From Pseudomonas delhiensis (GTDB lineage: Bacteria > Pseudomonadota > Gammaproteobacteria > Pseudomonadales > Pseudomonadaceae): 46,050 nucleotides of DNA. The stretch lies in contig NZ_FZPC01000043.1 of NCBI RefSeq assembly GCF_900187975.1, positions 1 through 46,050 of the forward strand, in the 5' to 3' direction. Positions 22,917 through 35,386 of this stretch are shown here, piece by piece; the stretch's first letter is position 1; the number at the start of each line of letters is the position of its first letter. Made by a program: the position numbers and the translations under genes. The notes under the pieces are model-generated. The model saw nothing but the letters and a program-made list of their open reading frames with translations, did not search any database and was not told the origin of the DNA.

Positions 22917-23765
22917 TCAGGACAGCGCCCGCGCATGGTGGCGCAGGTGGTCGTCGATGAAGCTGGCGATGAAGTAGTAGCTGTGGTCGTAGCCCGGGTG
23001 CAGGCGCAGCTCCAGCGGGTGCCCCGCCGCTTCCGCCGCCTGGCGCAGGGCCTCGGGCTTGAGCTGGGTGGCGAGGAAGTCGTCGCGCTCGCCCTGGTCC
23101 ACCAGGATCGGCAGGCGCTCGCCGGCGCCGGCCAGCAGCTCGCAGGCGTCCCATTCGGCCCAGGCCTTGCGGTCCTCGCCCAGGTAGCGGCCGAAGGCCT
23201 TCTGGCCCCAGGGGCAGTCGCTGGGATGGCTGATGGGCGCGAAGGCCGACAGCGACTGGTAGCGCCCCGGGTTGCGCAGGGCGCAGACCAGCGCGCCATG
23301 GCCGCCCATGGAGTGGCCGGCGATGCCGCGGCGGGCGGAGACCGGGAAGTTGTCCTCGATCAGCGCCGGCAGCTCGTGCACCACGTAGTCGTGCATGCGG
23401 TAGTTGCGCGCCCAGGGCTGCTGGGTGGCGTTGAGGTAGAAGCCCGCGCCCAGGCCGAAGTCCCAGGCGCCTTCCGCGTCGCCGGGCACCTCGGGGCCGC
23501 GCGGGCTGGTGTCCGGCGCCACTATCACCAGGCCCAGCTCGGCGGCCAGGCGCTGGGCGCCGGCCTTCTGCATGAAGTTCTCGTCGGTGCAGGTCAGCCC
23601 CGACAGCCAGTAGAGCACCGGCAGACCGGCCTCGGGCTCGGCCTGGGGCGGCAGGTAGATGGCGAACACCATGTCGCAGCCGAGCGTCGGGGAATGGTGG
23701 CGGTAGCGCTGGTGCCAGCCGCCGAAGCTCTTCTGGCTGCTGAGCAGTTCGATGGATTCCGTCAT
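22917..23765 (-). CDS. fghA: S-formylglutathione hydrolase
   Basis: A 282-residue serine esterase that hydrolyses S-formylglutathione to formate and glutathione, the last step of glutathione-dependent formaldehyde removal. The alpha/beta-hydrolase nucleophile is Ser in [10 protein letters not shown], and the family segments [20 protein letters not shown] and GYDHSYYF (with the catalytic His) are present. AAGGAGACTGCC precedes ATG 23765. It lies 43 nt downstream of adhC on the same strand, forming the adhC-fghA operon, and ends with a terminator right in front of ispF. Confidence 0.96.
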   Translation of the reverse strand: MTESIELLSSQKSFGGWHQRYRHHSPTLGCDMVFAIYLPPQAEPEAGLPVLYWLSGLTCTDENFMQKAGAQRLAAELGLVIVAPDTSPRGPEVPGDAEGAWDFGLGAGFYLNATQQPWARNYRMHDYVVHELPALIEDNFPVSARRGIAGHSMGGHGALVCALRNPGRYQSLSAFAPISHPSDCPWGQKAFGRYLGEDRKAWAEWDACELLAGAGERLPILVDQGERDDFLATQLKPEALRQAAEAAGHPLELRLHPGYDHSYYFIASFIDDHLRHHARALS

Positions 23766-23808
23766 GGCAGTCTCCTTGTGTCGCGAAGCCGTGGCCCCGG
23801 CGGCTCGA

Positions 23809-25094
<1,286 letters not shown>

Positions 25095-25111
25095 ATGCAG
25101 GGACAATCCAG

Positions 25112-26002
25112 ATGAATCGCTGGGAAGGCCTCGACGAATTCGTCGCGGTGGCGGAAACCGGGCAGTTCACCGCCGCCGCCGAACGCCTGGGCGTCTCCTC
25201 CTCCCACGTCAGCCGGCAGATCGCCCGGCTGGAGGAGCGCCTGCAGGCCCGCCTGCTCTACCGCAGCACCCGGCGCGTTTCGCTGAGCGAGGCCGGGCAG
25301 ACCTTCCTGCAGCACTGCCAGCGCCTGCAGGATGCCCGCGACGAGGCGCTGCGGGCGGTCAGCGACCTCTCCGCCGAACCCAAGGGCCTGCTGCGCATGA
25401 CCTGCGCGGTGGCCTACGGCGAGCGCTTCGTGGTGCCGCTGGTGAACGCCTTCATGGCCGACTACCCGCAGTTGCGGGTGGACATCGAGCTGTCCAACCG
25501 CCAGCTCGACCTGCTCCACGAGGGATTCGACCTGGCCATCCGCCTCGGCCGCCTGAGCGACTCGCGCCTGGTGGCCACGCGCCTGGCGCCGCGGGTGATG
25601 TACCTGTGCGCCACGCCCGGCTACCTGGAGCGCCACGGCGCGCCGCAGTCGCCGGCGGAACTGGCGCAGCACAACTGCCTGGTGGGCAGCAGCGACCTGT
25701 GGAGCTTTCTGGAGGACGGCCGCGAGACGCAGCACCGGGTCCAGGGCAACTGGCGCTGCAACAGCGGCCAGGCGGTGCTCGACGCCGCGCTGCGCGGCTT
25801 CGGCCTGTGCCAGCTGCCGGACTACTACGTGCTGGAACACCTGCGCAGCGGCCGCCTGGTCTCCCTGCTGGCGGACCACCAGCCGCCGAACACCGCGGTC
25901 TGGGCGCTCTACCCGCAGCAGCGGCACCTGTCGCCGAAGGTGCGCCAGCTGGTGGACTTCCTCAAGGATGGCCTGCAACGCCTCCACCCCGGCATGCCCT
26001 GA
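25112..26002 (+). CDS. gfnR: LysR-family regulator GfnR of formaldehyde detoxification
   Basis: A 296-residue LysR-type activator. The N-terminal helix-turn-helix (about 3-62) contains GQFTAAAERLGVSSSHVSRQ, followed by the effector-binding domain. Its divergent position next to adhC-fghA matches GfnR, which in P. aeruginosa turns on these genes when formaldehyde is made from choline or glycine-betaine breakdown. AGGGACAATCCAG precedes ATG 25112. The next gene, yedE, begins 69 nt after its stop on the same strand. Confidence 0.88.
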   Translation: MNRWEGLDEFVAVAETGQFTAAAERLGVSSSHVSRQIARLEERLQARLLYRSTRRVSLSEAGQTFLQHCQRLQDARDEALRAVSDLSAEPKGLLRMTCAVAYGERFVVPLVNAFMADYPQLRVDIELSNRQLDLLHEGFDLAIRLGRLSDSRLVATRLAPRVMYLCATPGYLERHGAPQSPAELAQHNCLVGSSDLWSFLEDGRETQHRVQGNWRCNSGQAVLDAALRGFGLCQLPDYYVLEHLRSGRLVSLLADHQPPNTAVWALYPQQRHLSPKVRQLVDFLKDGLQRLHPGMP

Positions 26003-26070
26003 GGCAAGGCTGGTTCCGGCGATTCGGTTAGACTTGTCGCTTTACCCGCTACCCTGCCAAGGATGCCGTC

Positions 26071-27297
26071 ATGCCCACTCTTGCCGCCTTCCGCGAGCGC
26101 TACCTGCTGCGCTTCTGGTCGCCACTGCCGACGCTGGTCGCGCTCGGCGTCGCCTCCGCCTACTACTTCGCCCTGACCGGGACCTTCTGGGCCGTCACCG
26201 GGGAATTCACCCGCTGGGGCGGCCACGTGCTGTCCTGGTTCGGCGTGCCGGTGCAGGACTGGAGCTACTTCAGGATCATCGGCCTGCAGGGCACGCCGCT
26301 GGACCGCATCGACGGCGTGATGATCATCGGCATGTTCCTCGGCGCGCTGTGCTGCGCGCTCTGGGCCGGCAACGTCAGCCTGCGCTGGCCGACCAGCCGG
26401 CGGCGCCTGCTGCAGGGCCTGGTGGGCGGCATCGTCGCCGGCTTCGGCGCGCGCCTGGCCATGGGCTGCAACCTGGCGGCCTTCTTCACCGGCATCCCGA
26501 TGTTCTCGGTGCATGCCTGGGCCTTCATGCTGTCCACCGTGATCGGCGCCTGGTTCGGCGTGAAGCTGAGCCTGCTGCCGTTCCTGCGCACGCCGCTGAA
26601 GGTCACCGGCAAGGCTGCCAGCCTGCCCGACGCGGCGAGCCTGGCCCGCCGCGCCAAGGTGCAATGGCGCCTGGGCCTGGCGGTGCTGGCCGTGGCCGCG
26701 CTGTTCGCCGCCTGGCGCTTCGAGGTGTCCCTGGTACTGGGCCTGGCCACCCTGTTCGGCCTGCTGTTCGGCGGCCTGATCGAGCGCGCGCAGATCTGCT
26801 TCACCAGCGCCGCCCGCGACCTCTGGACCACCGGCAGGACCAAGGCAGCCTTCGGCATCCTGCTGGGCATGGCCGCGGCCTGCGTCGGCACCTTCGCGGC
26901 GATCCACCTGGGCGTGGCGCCGAAGACCTTCTGGATGGGCCCCAACGCGGTGATCGGCGGCGTGCTGTTCGGCATCGGCATCGTCCTCGCCGGCGGCTGC
27001 GAGACCGGCTGGATGTACCGATCGATGGAAGGCCAGGTGCATTTCTGGGTGGTCGGCGTCGGCAACGTGATCGGCGGCACCCTGGTGGCGGTGTACTGGG
27101 ATTCGCTGGGCAGCGCACTCGCCCTGCCCTATCCCAAGCTCAACCTGCTGCAGATCTTCGGCCCCGGCGGCGGCCTGCTGCTGACTTTCGCCGGCCTTGC
27201 GCTGTGCATGCTGCTGGTGCAACTGAACGCCAACCGCTTCACCCGTTCGAGGAAAACCGCCAATGAGCGCGAACAAGACGCCGACGCTGTCGCTTGA
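26071..27297 (+). CDS. yedE: YedE/YeeE-family inner-membrane transporter
   Basis: A 408-residue polytopic inner-membrane protein. It has two related halves with the family cysteine motifs LAMGCNLAAFFTGI (about residue 133) and GGCETGWMYR (about residue 310), plus AQICFTSA. Relatives transport thiosulfate (YeeE/TsuA) or are tied to selenium metabolism (YedE/FdhT). The gene overlaps the downstream tusA-like yedF by 35 bases, as in E. coli yedEF, so the pair is most likely one sulfur or selenium uptake-and-relay unit. No sel genes (selA, selB, selD) are seen in the window. AAGGA precedes ATG 26071. Confidence 0.85.
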   Translation: MPTLAAFRERYLLRFWSPLPTLVALGVASAYYFALTGTFWAVTGEFTRWGGHVLSWFGVPVQDWSYFRIIGLQGTPLDRIDGVMIIGMFLGALCCALWAGNVSLRWPTSRRRLLQGLVGGIVAGFGARLAMGCNLAAFFTGIPMFSVHAWAFMLSTVIGAWFGVKLSLLPFLRTPLKVTGKAASLPDAASLARRAKVQWRLGLAVLAVAALFAAWRFEVSLVLGLATLFGLLFGGLIERAQICFTSAARDLWTTGRTKAAFGILLGMAAACVGTFAAIHLGVAPKTFWMGPNAVIGGVLFGIGIVLAGGCETGWMYRSMEGQVHFWVVGVGNVIGGTLVAVYWDSLGSALALPYPKLNLLQIFGPGGGLLLTFAGLALCMLLVQLNANRFTRSRKTANEREQDADAVA

Positions 27298-27511
27298 CCT
27301 GCGCGGCGAGCACTGCCCGTACAACGCCATCGCCACCCTGGAAACCCTGGAGACGCTGAAGCCAGGCGACCTGCTGGAGGTAGTCACCGACTGCTCGCAG
27401 TCGGTGCACGGCATCCCCGAGGATACAAAGCGCCACGGTTACAACTGCCTGGCGGTGGAACAGCATGGGGCGCTGTTCCGCTTCCTCATCGAGGTGCCGT
27501 TGCTGGGGTGA
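27263..27511 (+). CDS. yedF: YedF-family small sulfur-relay protein (TusA-like)
   Basis: An 82-residue TusA/YedF-fold protein. The active cysteine is Cys18 in RGEHCPYNAIATLETL. In TusA the Cys carries a persulfide to its target; YedF role is unclear but is paired with the YedE transporter. The usual CPxP motif is CPYN here, so the second proline is replaced by Asn21. It has the typical LLEVVTDCSQSVHGIP segment and ends FLIEVPLLG. The ATG at 27263 lies inside the yedE end (35-base overlap), with GAGGAA upstream. Confidence 0.87.
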   Translation: MSANKTPTLSLDLRGEHCPYNAIATLETLETLKPGDLLEVVTDCSQSVHGIPEDTKRHGYNCLAVEQHGALFRFLIEVPLLG

Positions 27512-27570
27512 AAGCGGCGGCAGGCTGCAAGCGGCAGGCAAGAGCGGAAAGCCTGCCCCTGCGGAAGCGG

Positions 27571-28370
27571 AGTTTGTCCGCGATAGTCGGACGTATCGGC
27601 GCGGTTCGCGGATGAGATCCGCTCCTACGCTGCCCCGCCGCACCATCCCCCTGTAGGAGCGCGCCCTGCGCGCGATTCGCGGGCAGGGCCCGCTCCTACA
27701 ATTGCCATGAGGCACGGTATATCCCTCCCCCGTAGGAGCGGAACTTTTCCGCGATAGCCGGACGTATCGGCGCGGTTCGCGGATGAGATCCGCTCCTACG
27801 CTGCCCCGCCGCACCATCCCCTGTAGGAGCGCGCCCTGCGCGCGATTCGCGGGCAGGGCCCGCTCCTACAATTGCCATGAGGCACGGTATATCTCTCCCC
27901 CGTAGGACCTTGTCCGCGATAGCCGGACGTATCGGCGCGGCTCGCGGATGAGATCCGCTCCTACGCTGCCCCGCCGCACCATCCCCTGTAGGAGCGCGCC
28001 CTGCGCGCGATTCGCGGGCAGGGCCCGCTCCTACAATTGCCATGAGGCACGGTATATCCCTCCCCCGTAGGAGCGGTCCGCGATAGCCGGACGTATCGGC
28101 GCGGTTCGCGGATGAGATCCGCTCCTACGCTGCCCCACCGCACCATCCCCCTGTAGGAGCGCGCCCTGCGCGCGATTCGCGGGCAGGGCCCGCTCCTACA
28201 ATTGCCATGAGGCACGGTATATCTCTCCCCCGGAGCGGACCTTGTCCGCGATAGCCGGACGTATCGGCGCGGTTCGCGGATGAGATCCGCTCCTACGCTG
28301 CCCCACCGCACCATCCCCTTGTAGGAGCGCGCCCTGCGCGCGAAATCGCGGGCAGGGCCCGCTCCTACAG
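27571..28370. repeat. Five-unit tandem array of paired REP palindromes
   Basis: A repeat of about 164-171 bp occurs five times (start of the shared word CCGCGATAG at 27578, 27749, 27914, 28078 and 28246). Each unit has a type A palindrome (arms CCGCGATAGCCGGACGTATC...GCGGATGAGATCCGCTCC) and a type B palindrome at 27652-27700, 27822-27870, 27987-28035, 28152-28200 and 28320-28369, joined by a conserved spacer (ATTGCCATGAGGCACGGTAT). The first unit is less complete at its left end. Single-base variants alternate: ATCCCTCCCC after units 1 and 3, ATCTCTCCCC after units 2 and 4. 27512-27570 holds only degenerate repeat sequence. Nothing in the array looks like a gene. Confidence 0.9.
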
Positions 28371-28385
28371 GTCTAGGCCGAATCG

Positions 28386-28583
28386 CTACGCCCGGTATTG
28401 CGGCCGTGGCGCCACGAGGACCGCCGGCACCACCACGGAGGTGATCGGGTAGGCGGCGCTGCAGGTACCCAGCAGCGCCAGGCCCAGGCACAGCCAGGGC
28501 ATGCGCCAGCCGTCGCCGGCCCAGCGCAGGATGCGGTGCAAGTCGCCTTCGAGCCTGGGCAGGAACCTCGCAAGGCGCTTCAT
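28386..28583 (-). CDS. Small predicted membrane protein, unknown function
   Basis: A 65-residue protein, start MKRLARFLPR, with a basic amphipathic N-terminus and one hydrophobic segment (about residues 26-57, WRMPWLCLGLALLGTCSAAY...VVVPAVLVA). It starts 4 nt after the ispD stop codon with GGAAAA upstream, so it is likely co-translated with ispD. I do not recognise its family. P. aeruginosa has a small hypothetical gene in the same place after ispD, as far as I recall. It ends at the REP array. A possible anchor or regulator, but this is not shown. Confidence 0.65.
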   Translation of the reverse strand: MKRLARFLPRLEGDLHRILRWAGDGWRMPWLCLGLALLGTCSAAYPITSVVVPAVLVAPRPQYRA

Positions 28584-28587
28584 GGTT

Positions 28588-29301
28588 TCAGCGTTTTCCG
28601 AAAGTCCGTTGCAGCCGCTGCAGGTCTTCCGGGGTGGTGACCTTGATGTTGTCGGCGCGGCCTTCGACCATCTTCGGCGCGCTGCCGGCCCACTCCATCG
28701 CCGAGGCTTCGTCGGTGATGGCTGCGCCCGCCACCAGGGCGTCGGCCAGGGCGCGGTGCAGGGCGCCGAGGTGGAACATCTGCGGCGTGTAGGCCTGCCA
28801 GACCACGCTGCGGTCGACGGTTTCCAGCACCCGGCCATCGGCGCCGACGCGCTTGAGCGTATCCCGTGCCGGCACGCCGAGCAGGCCGCCCACGGGGTCG
28901 TTCTCCAGTTCGCCCAGCAGGCGGTCGAGGTCGCCGCGGCTGAGGTTCGGCCGCGCCGCGTCGTGCACCAGCACCCAGTCGTCGCTGGCGGCGCCCTGTT
29001 CGTTGAGCAGCAGCAGGCCGTTGAGCACCGAGTCGGCGCGCTCGCGGCCGCCTTCGGCGCGCAGGATGCGCGGGTCGGCGGCGCAGGGCAGGTCCGGCCA
29101 CCAGGGGTCGTCAGGCGCCAGGCAAACCACCAGGCCCTTGAGCATGGGGTGGCCGAGGAAGCAGTCGAGGGTGTGTTCGAGGATGCTGCGGCCGGCGAGG
29201 TCGAGGTATTGCTTGGGGCGGTCGGCGCGCATGCGCGAGCCAATGCCCGCGGCGGGGATCACGGCCCAGAAGGCCGGCAGGGAGATGTCGCGGAATTTCA
29301 T
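28588..29301 (-). CDS. ispD: 2-C-methyl-D-erythritol 4-phosphate cytidylyltransferase
   Basis: A 237-residue enzyme of the non-mevalonate isoprenoid pathway that couples methylerythritol phosphate to CTP. The nucleotide-binding start PAAGIGSRMRADRPKQYLDL (about residues 14-33) is clear, and the later segments ERADSVLNGLLLL, VLVHDAARPNLS and NIKVTTPEDL are typical. ATG 29301 overlaps the ftsB stop (ATGA), coupling it to ftsB. The downstream small gene starts 4 nt after its stop. ispF, which acts two steps later, lies about 6 kb away. Confidence 0.96.
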   Translation of the reverse strand: MKFRDISLPAFWAVIPAAGIGSRMRADRPKQYLDLAGRSILEHTLDCFLGHPMLKGLVVCLAPDDPWWPDLPCAADPRILRAEGGRERADSVLNGLLLLNEQGAASDDWVLVHDAARPNLSRGDLDRLLGELENDPVGGLLGVPARDTLKRVGADGRVLETVDRSVVWQAYTPQMFHLGALHRALADALVAGAAITDEASAMEWAGSAPKMVEGRADNIKVTTPEDLQRLQRTFGKR

Positions 29302-29591
29302 TGCGCCAGCTGGTAGAGGGTTTCCTTGTCCTTGACCATGCCGAGCTCGTGGCGGGCACGCTCCTCGACCGTCTCGGTGCCTTTCTTCAGTTCCGCCACC
29401 TCGGCCTCGAGGATGCGGTTGCGCTCGAGCAGGCGCTGGTTCTCGCCCTGCTGGTCGGCGATCTGCTTCTCCAGCTCGCGCACCTGCGCCAGGCTGCCGT
29501 CCCCTACCCACAGGCGATACTGCAGGCCGGCGAGGGCCAGTATCAGGAAGAGGAACAGCCAGTAGGGGCTGCGCAGCTTACTCAGACGCAA
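29298..29591 (-). CDS. ftsB: Divisome protein FtsB
   Basis: A 97-residue bitopic inner-membrane protein of the FtsQLB subcomplex that links early and late cell-division steps. One transmembrane helix (WLFLFLILALAGLQYRLWVG, residues about 11-30) is followed by a periplasmic coiled coil (residues about 35-75, LEKQIADQQGENQRLLERN). It appears to start at TTG 29591, since GGAG lies eight bases upstream and no in-frame ATG precedes it. The 4-base overlap with ispD shows coupling. A stable hairpin with AGGA in its loop lies in the 61-nt gap after eno. Confidence 0.93.
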   Translation of the reverse strand: MRLSKLRSPYWLFLFLILALAGLQYRLWVGDGSLAQVRELEKQIADQQGENQRLLERNRILEAEVAELKKGTETVEERARHELGMVKDKETLYQLAQ

Positions 29592-29609
29592 TTGGTGGAC
29601 TCCATGTGC

Positions 29610-29635
29610 GAAGGGGTGGCTCCTGCCACCCCTTC
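29610..29635 (-). promoter_or_regulatory. Hairpin between eno and ftsB with AGGA loop
   Basis: On the minus strand GAAGGGGTGGC and GCCACCCCTTC form an 11-bp stem around AGGA. No T run follows, so it is not a classic terminator. The loop and the following ATGGAGTCC (the ftsB ribosome-binding site) both contain GGA, the core of RsmA/CsrA binding sites. Regulation is inferred. Confidence 0.6.
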
Positions 29636-29652
29636 ACCGTACCAGACTAGCG

Positions 29653-33625
<3,973 letters not shown>

Positions 33626-33710
33626 TCAGCGTTTAGGCGGCTGGGCCGCCGGGGAAGCGAATGAATGGGCCGCGGCCCAAACCGCGGCGCATGCCGCGCT
33701 CAATAGCGAA

Positions 33711-33741
33711 CTCCCGCTGATTCCGTGGGAATCGGCGGGAG
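33711..33741 (-). other. Strong 14-bp hairpin between tilS and pyrG
   Basis: CTCCCGCTGATTCC and GGAATCGGCGGGAG pair over 14 bp (one T-G) around GTG. It lies in the 170-bp gap between tilS and pyrG. No T run follows on either strand, so it may be a leader structure or a weak terminator. A TGGGCCGCGGCCCA palindrome lies at 33666-33679 as well. Confidence 0.6.
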
Positions 33742-33780
33742 CGGTACAAGACGGGAGCGTAGTCTACCGGAAAGGCCCTT

Positions 33781-35094
33781 TCATCTCAAACCCGGGTCAC
33801 TCGTCGGGGGCGTCCAGCACAGGCGCCAGCCCGTCTCGCCGGCCCGGCGCAGCGCCGGCAGGTTGGCCACGCCGAGCAGTTGCCCGCCGCGCCAGAGCAG
33901 CGGCAGCCGCGGCCGGACGAAGGCCGGCAGGGCGCTTTCGTTGAGCAGCCGCTTGAGGTCGCGGTGGCCGCGCCGGGCCAGTTCCAGCCGCTCGCCGCCG
34001 CGACGCAGGCTCACCCGCAGCGGCCCGACGGGCGGTGCACCTTCCAGGTGCAGAAGGCCATTGCCGGGCAGCGCCAGGGGCTGCGTCGGGTCGTCCCAGC
34101 TCAACTCGCACGCCGCCTCCTGCAACCAGGCACCGGACAGCCACCAGAGCCGCCCGCCGCTGCGCTGCAGCTCGCCGGTGGCCAGGCGCCAGACCGGCTC
34201 GGCATCCCCGGCGGCATCGCGCAGGGCCTGCCAGCCGGCCCAGTGGGCGCTGTCCGGCATGGGCGCGAAGGGCGCCAGCCAGTGGCGCAGGGCATTGCGC
34301 TGGCGGCTTTCGCTGAGCGCCAGCAGCGGCGCCAGGGCCAGCGAGGGCACGTCCAGCCAGTCGAACGGATTGCCGGGCCGCGCCGCGGCCAGGTCCTGCT
34401 GCGCCAGTTCGGCCAGCAGCGCCTCGGCCTCGGCCAGGTGCGCGGCGCTGCGGGCGATGTTGCCCGGCGCCTGCGGCCAGCGCTCGGCGAGCAGCGGCAG
34501 CACGCGCTGGCGCAGGTAGTTGCGGGCGAAGCCGGTGTCGGCGTTGGACGGGTCCTCGATCCAGCGCAGGCCATGCTCGCGGGCGTAGGCTTCGAGTTCG
34601 GCGCGGGAGACGTCCAGCAAGGGCCGCAGCAGCATGCCACACCCCAGCGGCCGGGCTGCGGGAATGCCGGCCAGGCCACGCACGCCGGCGCCGCGCAGCA
34701 GGCGGAACAGCAGGGTCTCGGCCTGGTCGTCGCGGTGCTGGGCGGCCAGCAGGCAGTCGCCCGTTTTCAGGTGTTTCGCAAAAGCCTCGTAGCGTGCGCG
34801 GCGCGCGGCCTGCTCCAGGCTGGCGCCCGCCGCTACCGTCACCCGCTCGACCAGCAGAGGGACGCCCAGCTCGCGGCAGAACGCCTCGCAGTGCGCCGGC
34901 CAGGCGTCGGCCACGGCCTGCAGGCCATGGTGGACATGGATGGCGGACAGAGGCGGCAGGGATTCGGTCCTGGCCAGCCCGGCCAGCAGATGCAGCAGCA
35001 CGGTGGAATCCAGCCCGCCGGAGAAGCCTACCCGCCATGCCGGGGCCTGGCGCCAGGGGGCCAGGGCGGAGAGCAGGCGGGATGCTAGGGGCAT
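33781..35094 (-). CDS. tilS: tRNA(Ile)-lysidine synthase
   Basis: A 437-residue ATP-dependent enzyme that puts lysine on the wobble cytidine of tRNA-Ile (CAU), changing its codon from AUG to AUA; it is essential. The PP-loop motif is GFSGGLDSTVLLHLL (residues about 23-37), followed by HVHHGLQ, QHRDDQAETLLFRLLRGAG, and the TilS C-terminal domain. The N-terminal ATG at 35094 has no ribosome-binding site, and five copies of CTGTAGC lie directly upstream on the coding strand. This is the only unusual point; the gene itself is full length. Confidence 0.95.
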   Translation of the reverse strand: MPLASRLLSALAPWRQAPAWRVGFSGGLDSTVLLHLLAGLARTESLPPLSAIHVHHGLQAVADAWPAHCEAFCRELGVPLLVERVTVAAGASLEQAARRARYEAFAKHLKTGDCLLAAQHRDDQAETLLFRLLRGAGVRGLAGIPAARPLGCGMLLRPLLDVSRAELEAYAREHGLRWIEDPSNADTGFARNYLRQRVLPLLAERWPQAPGNIARSAAHLAEAEALLAELAQQDLAAARPGNPFDWLDVPSLALAPLLALSESRQRNALRHWLAPFAPMPDSAHWAGWQALRDAAGDAEPVWRLATGELQRSGGRLWWLSGAWLQEAACELSWDDPTQPLALPGNGLLHLEGAPPVGPLRVSLRRGGERLELARRGHRDLKRLLNESALPAFVRPRLPLLWRGGQLLGVANLPALRRAGETGWRLCWTPPTSDPGLR

Positions 35095-35101
35095 GGGGGC
35101 G

Positions 35102-35136
35102 GCTACAGGCTACAGGCTACAGGCTACAGGCTACAG
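35102..35136. repeat. Five tandem copies of a 7-bp repeat upstream of tilS
   Basis: GCTACAG is repeated exactly five times from 35102 to 35136, 8 nt upstream of the tilS ATG. Short exact repeats of this kind can gain or lose units by slippage. They are followed by no recognisable promoter or ribosome-binding site. Confidence 0.85.
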
Positions 35137-35178
35137 GCGAAGAGCGTATGGCATAACCGGCGGCTCCGCAGGCTCTTC

Positions 35179-35215
35179 GTAGGAGCGAGGGGGACGCCTA
35201 GTTCTTGCTCGCGAA
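35179..35215. repeat. Interrupted canonical REP
   Basis: GTAGGAGCGAG (35179-35189) and CTTGCTCGCGAA (35204-35215) together make a complete canonical REP, as at 11730, but are split by a 14-bp insert, GGGGACGCCTAGTT. The insert lies beside the loop. Confidence 0.7.
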
Positions 35216-35268
35216 TGGAGTTTTCCGCTAGCTGCGGTGTGGGGATTGACGCTGTTCCCTCTCCCCAA

Positions 35269-35290
35269 CCCTCTCCCTGAAGGGAGAGGG
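35269..35290. repeat. CCCTCTCCCT palindrome downstream of accA
   Basis: CCCTCTCCCT and AGGGAGAGGG pair around GA. The sequence is a common dispersed proteobacterial intergenic repeat. It lacks a T run, so termination of accA here is not certain. The rest of 35137-35386 shows no gene. Confidence 0.6.
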
Positions 35291-35386
35291 GGCTGTTCGG
35301 AGCGGTTTGGGAGTGAGGCGTCATCCTGCCGGGGGCGTGCTCTTCGCTCTTGCCTGCAGCCTGCCGCCTGAAGCCTGCCGCCGCCG

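Noticed and set aside
27571..28370. The array considered as a CRISPR
   Set aside because: Units are about 165 bp, both repeat and spacer are conserved, and no cas genes are near.
27239..28491. Repeated open frames through the REP array with protein-like repeats (SRTRSAPTGEGYTVPHG)
   Set aside because: The translation follows the DNA repeat itself, has no start signals, and the palindromes explain the pattern. No sign of a real repeat protein or CRISPR (spacers are conserved, not unique).
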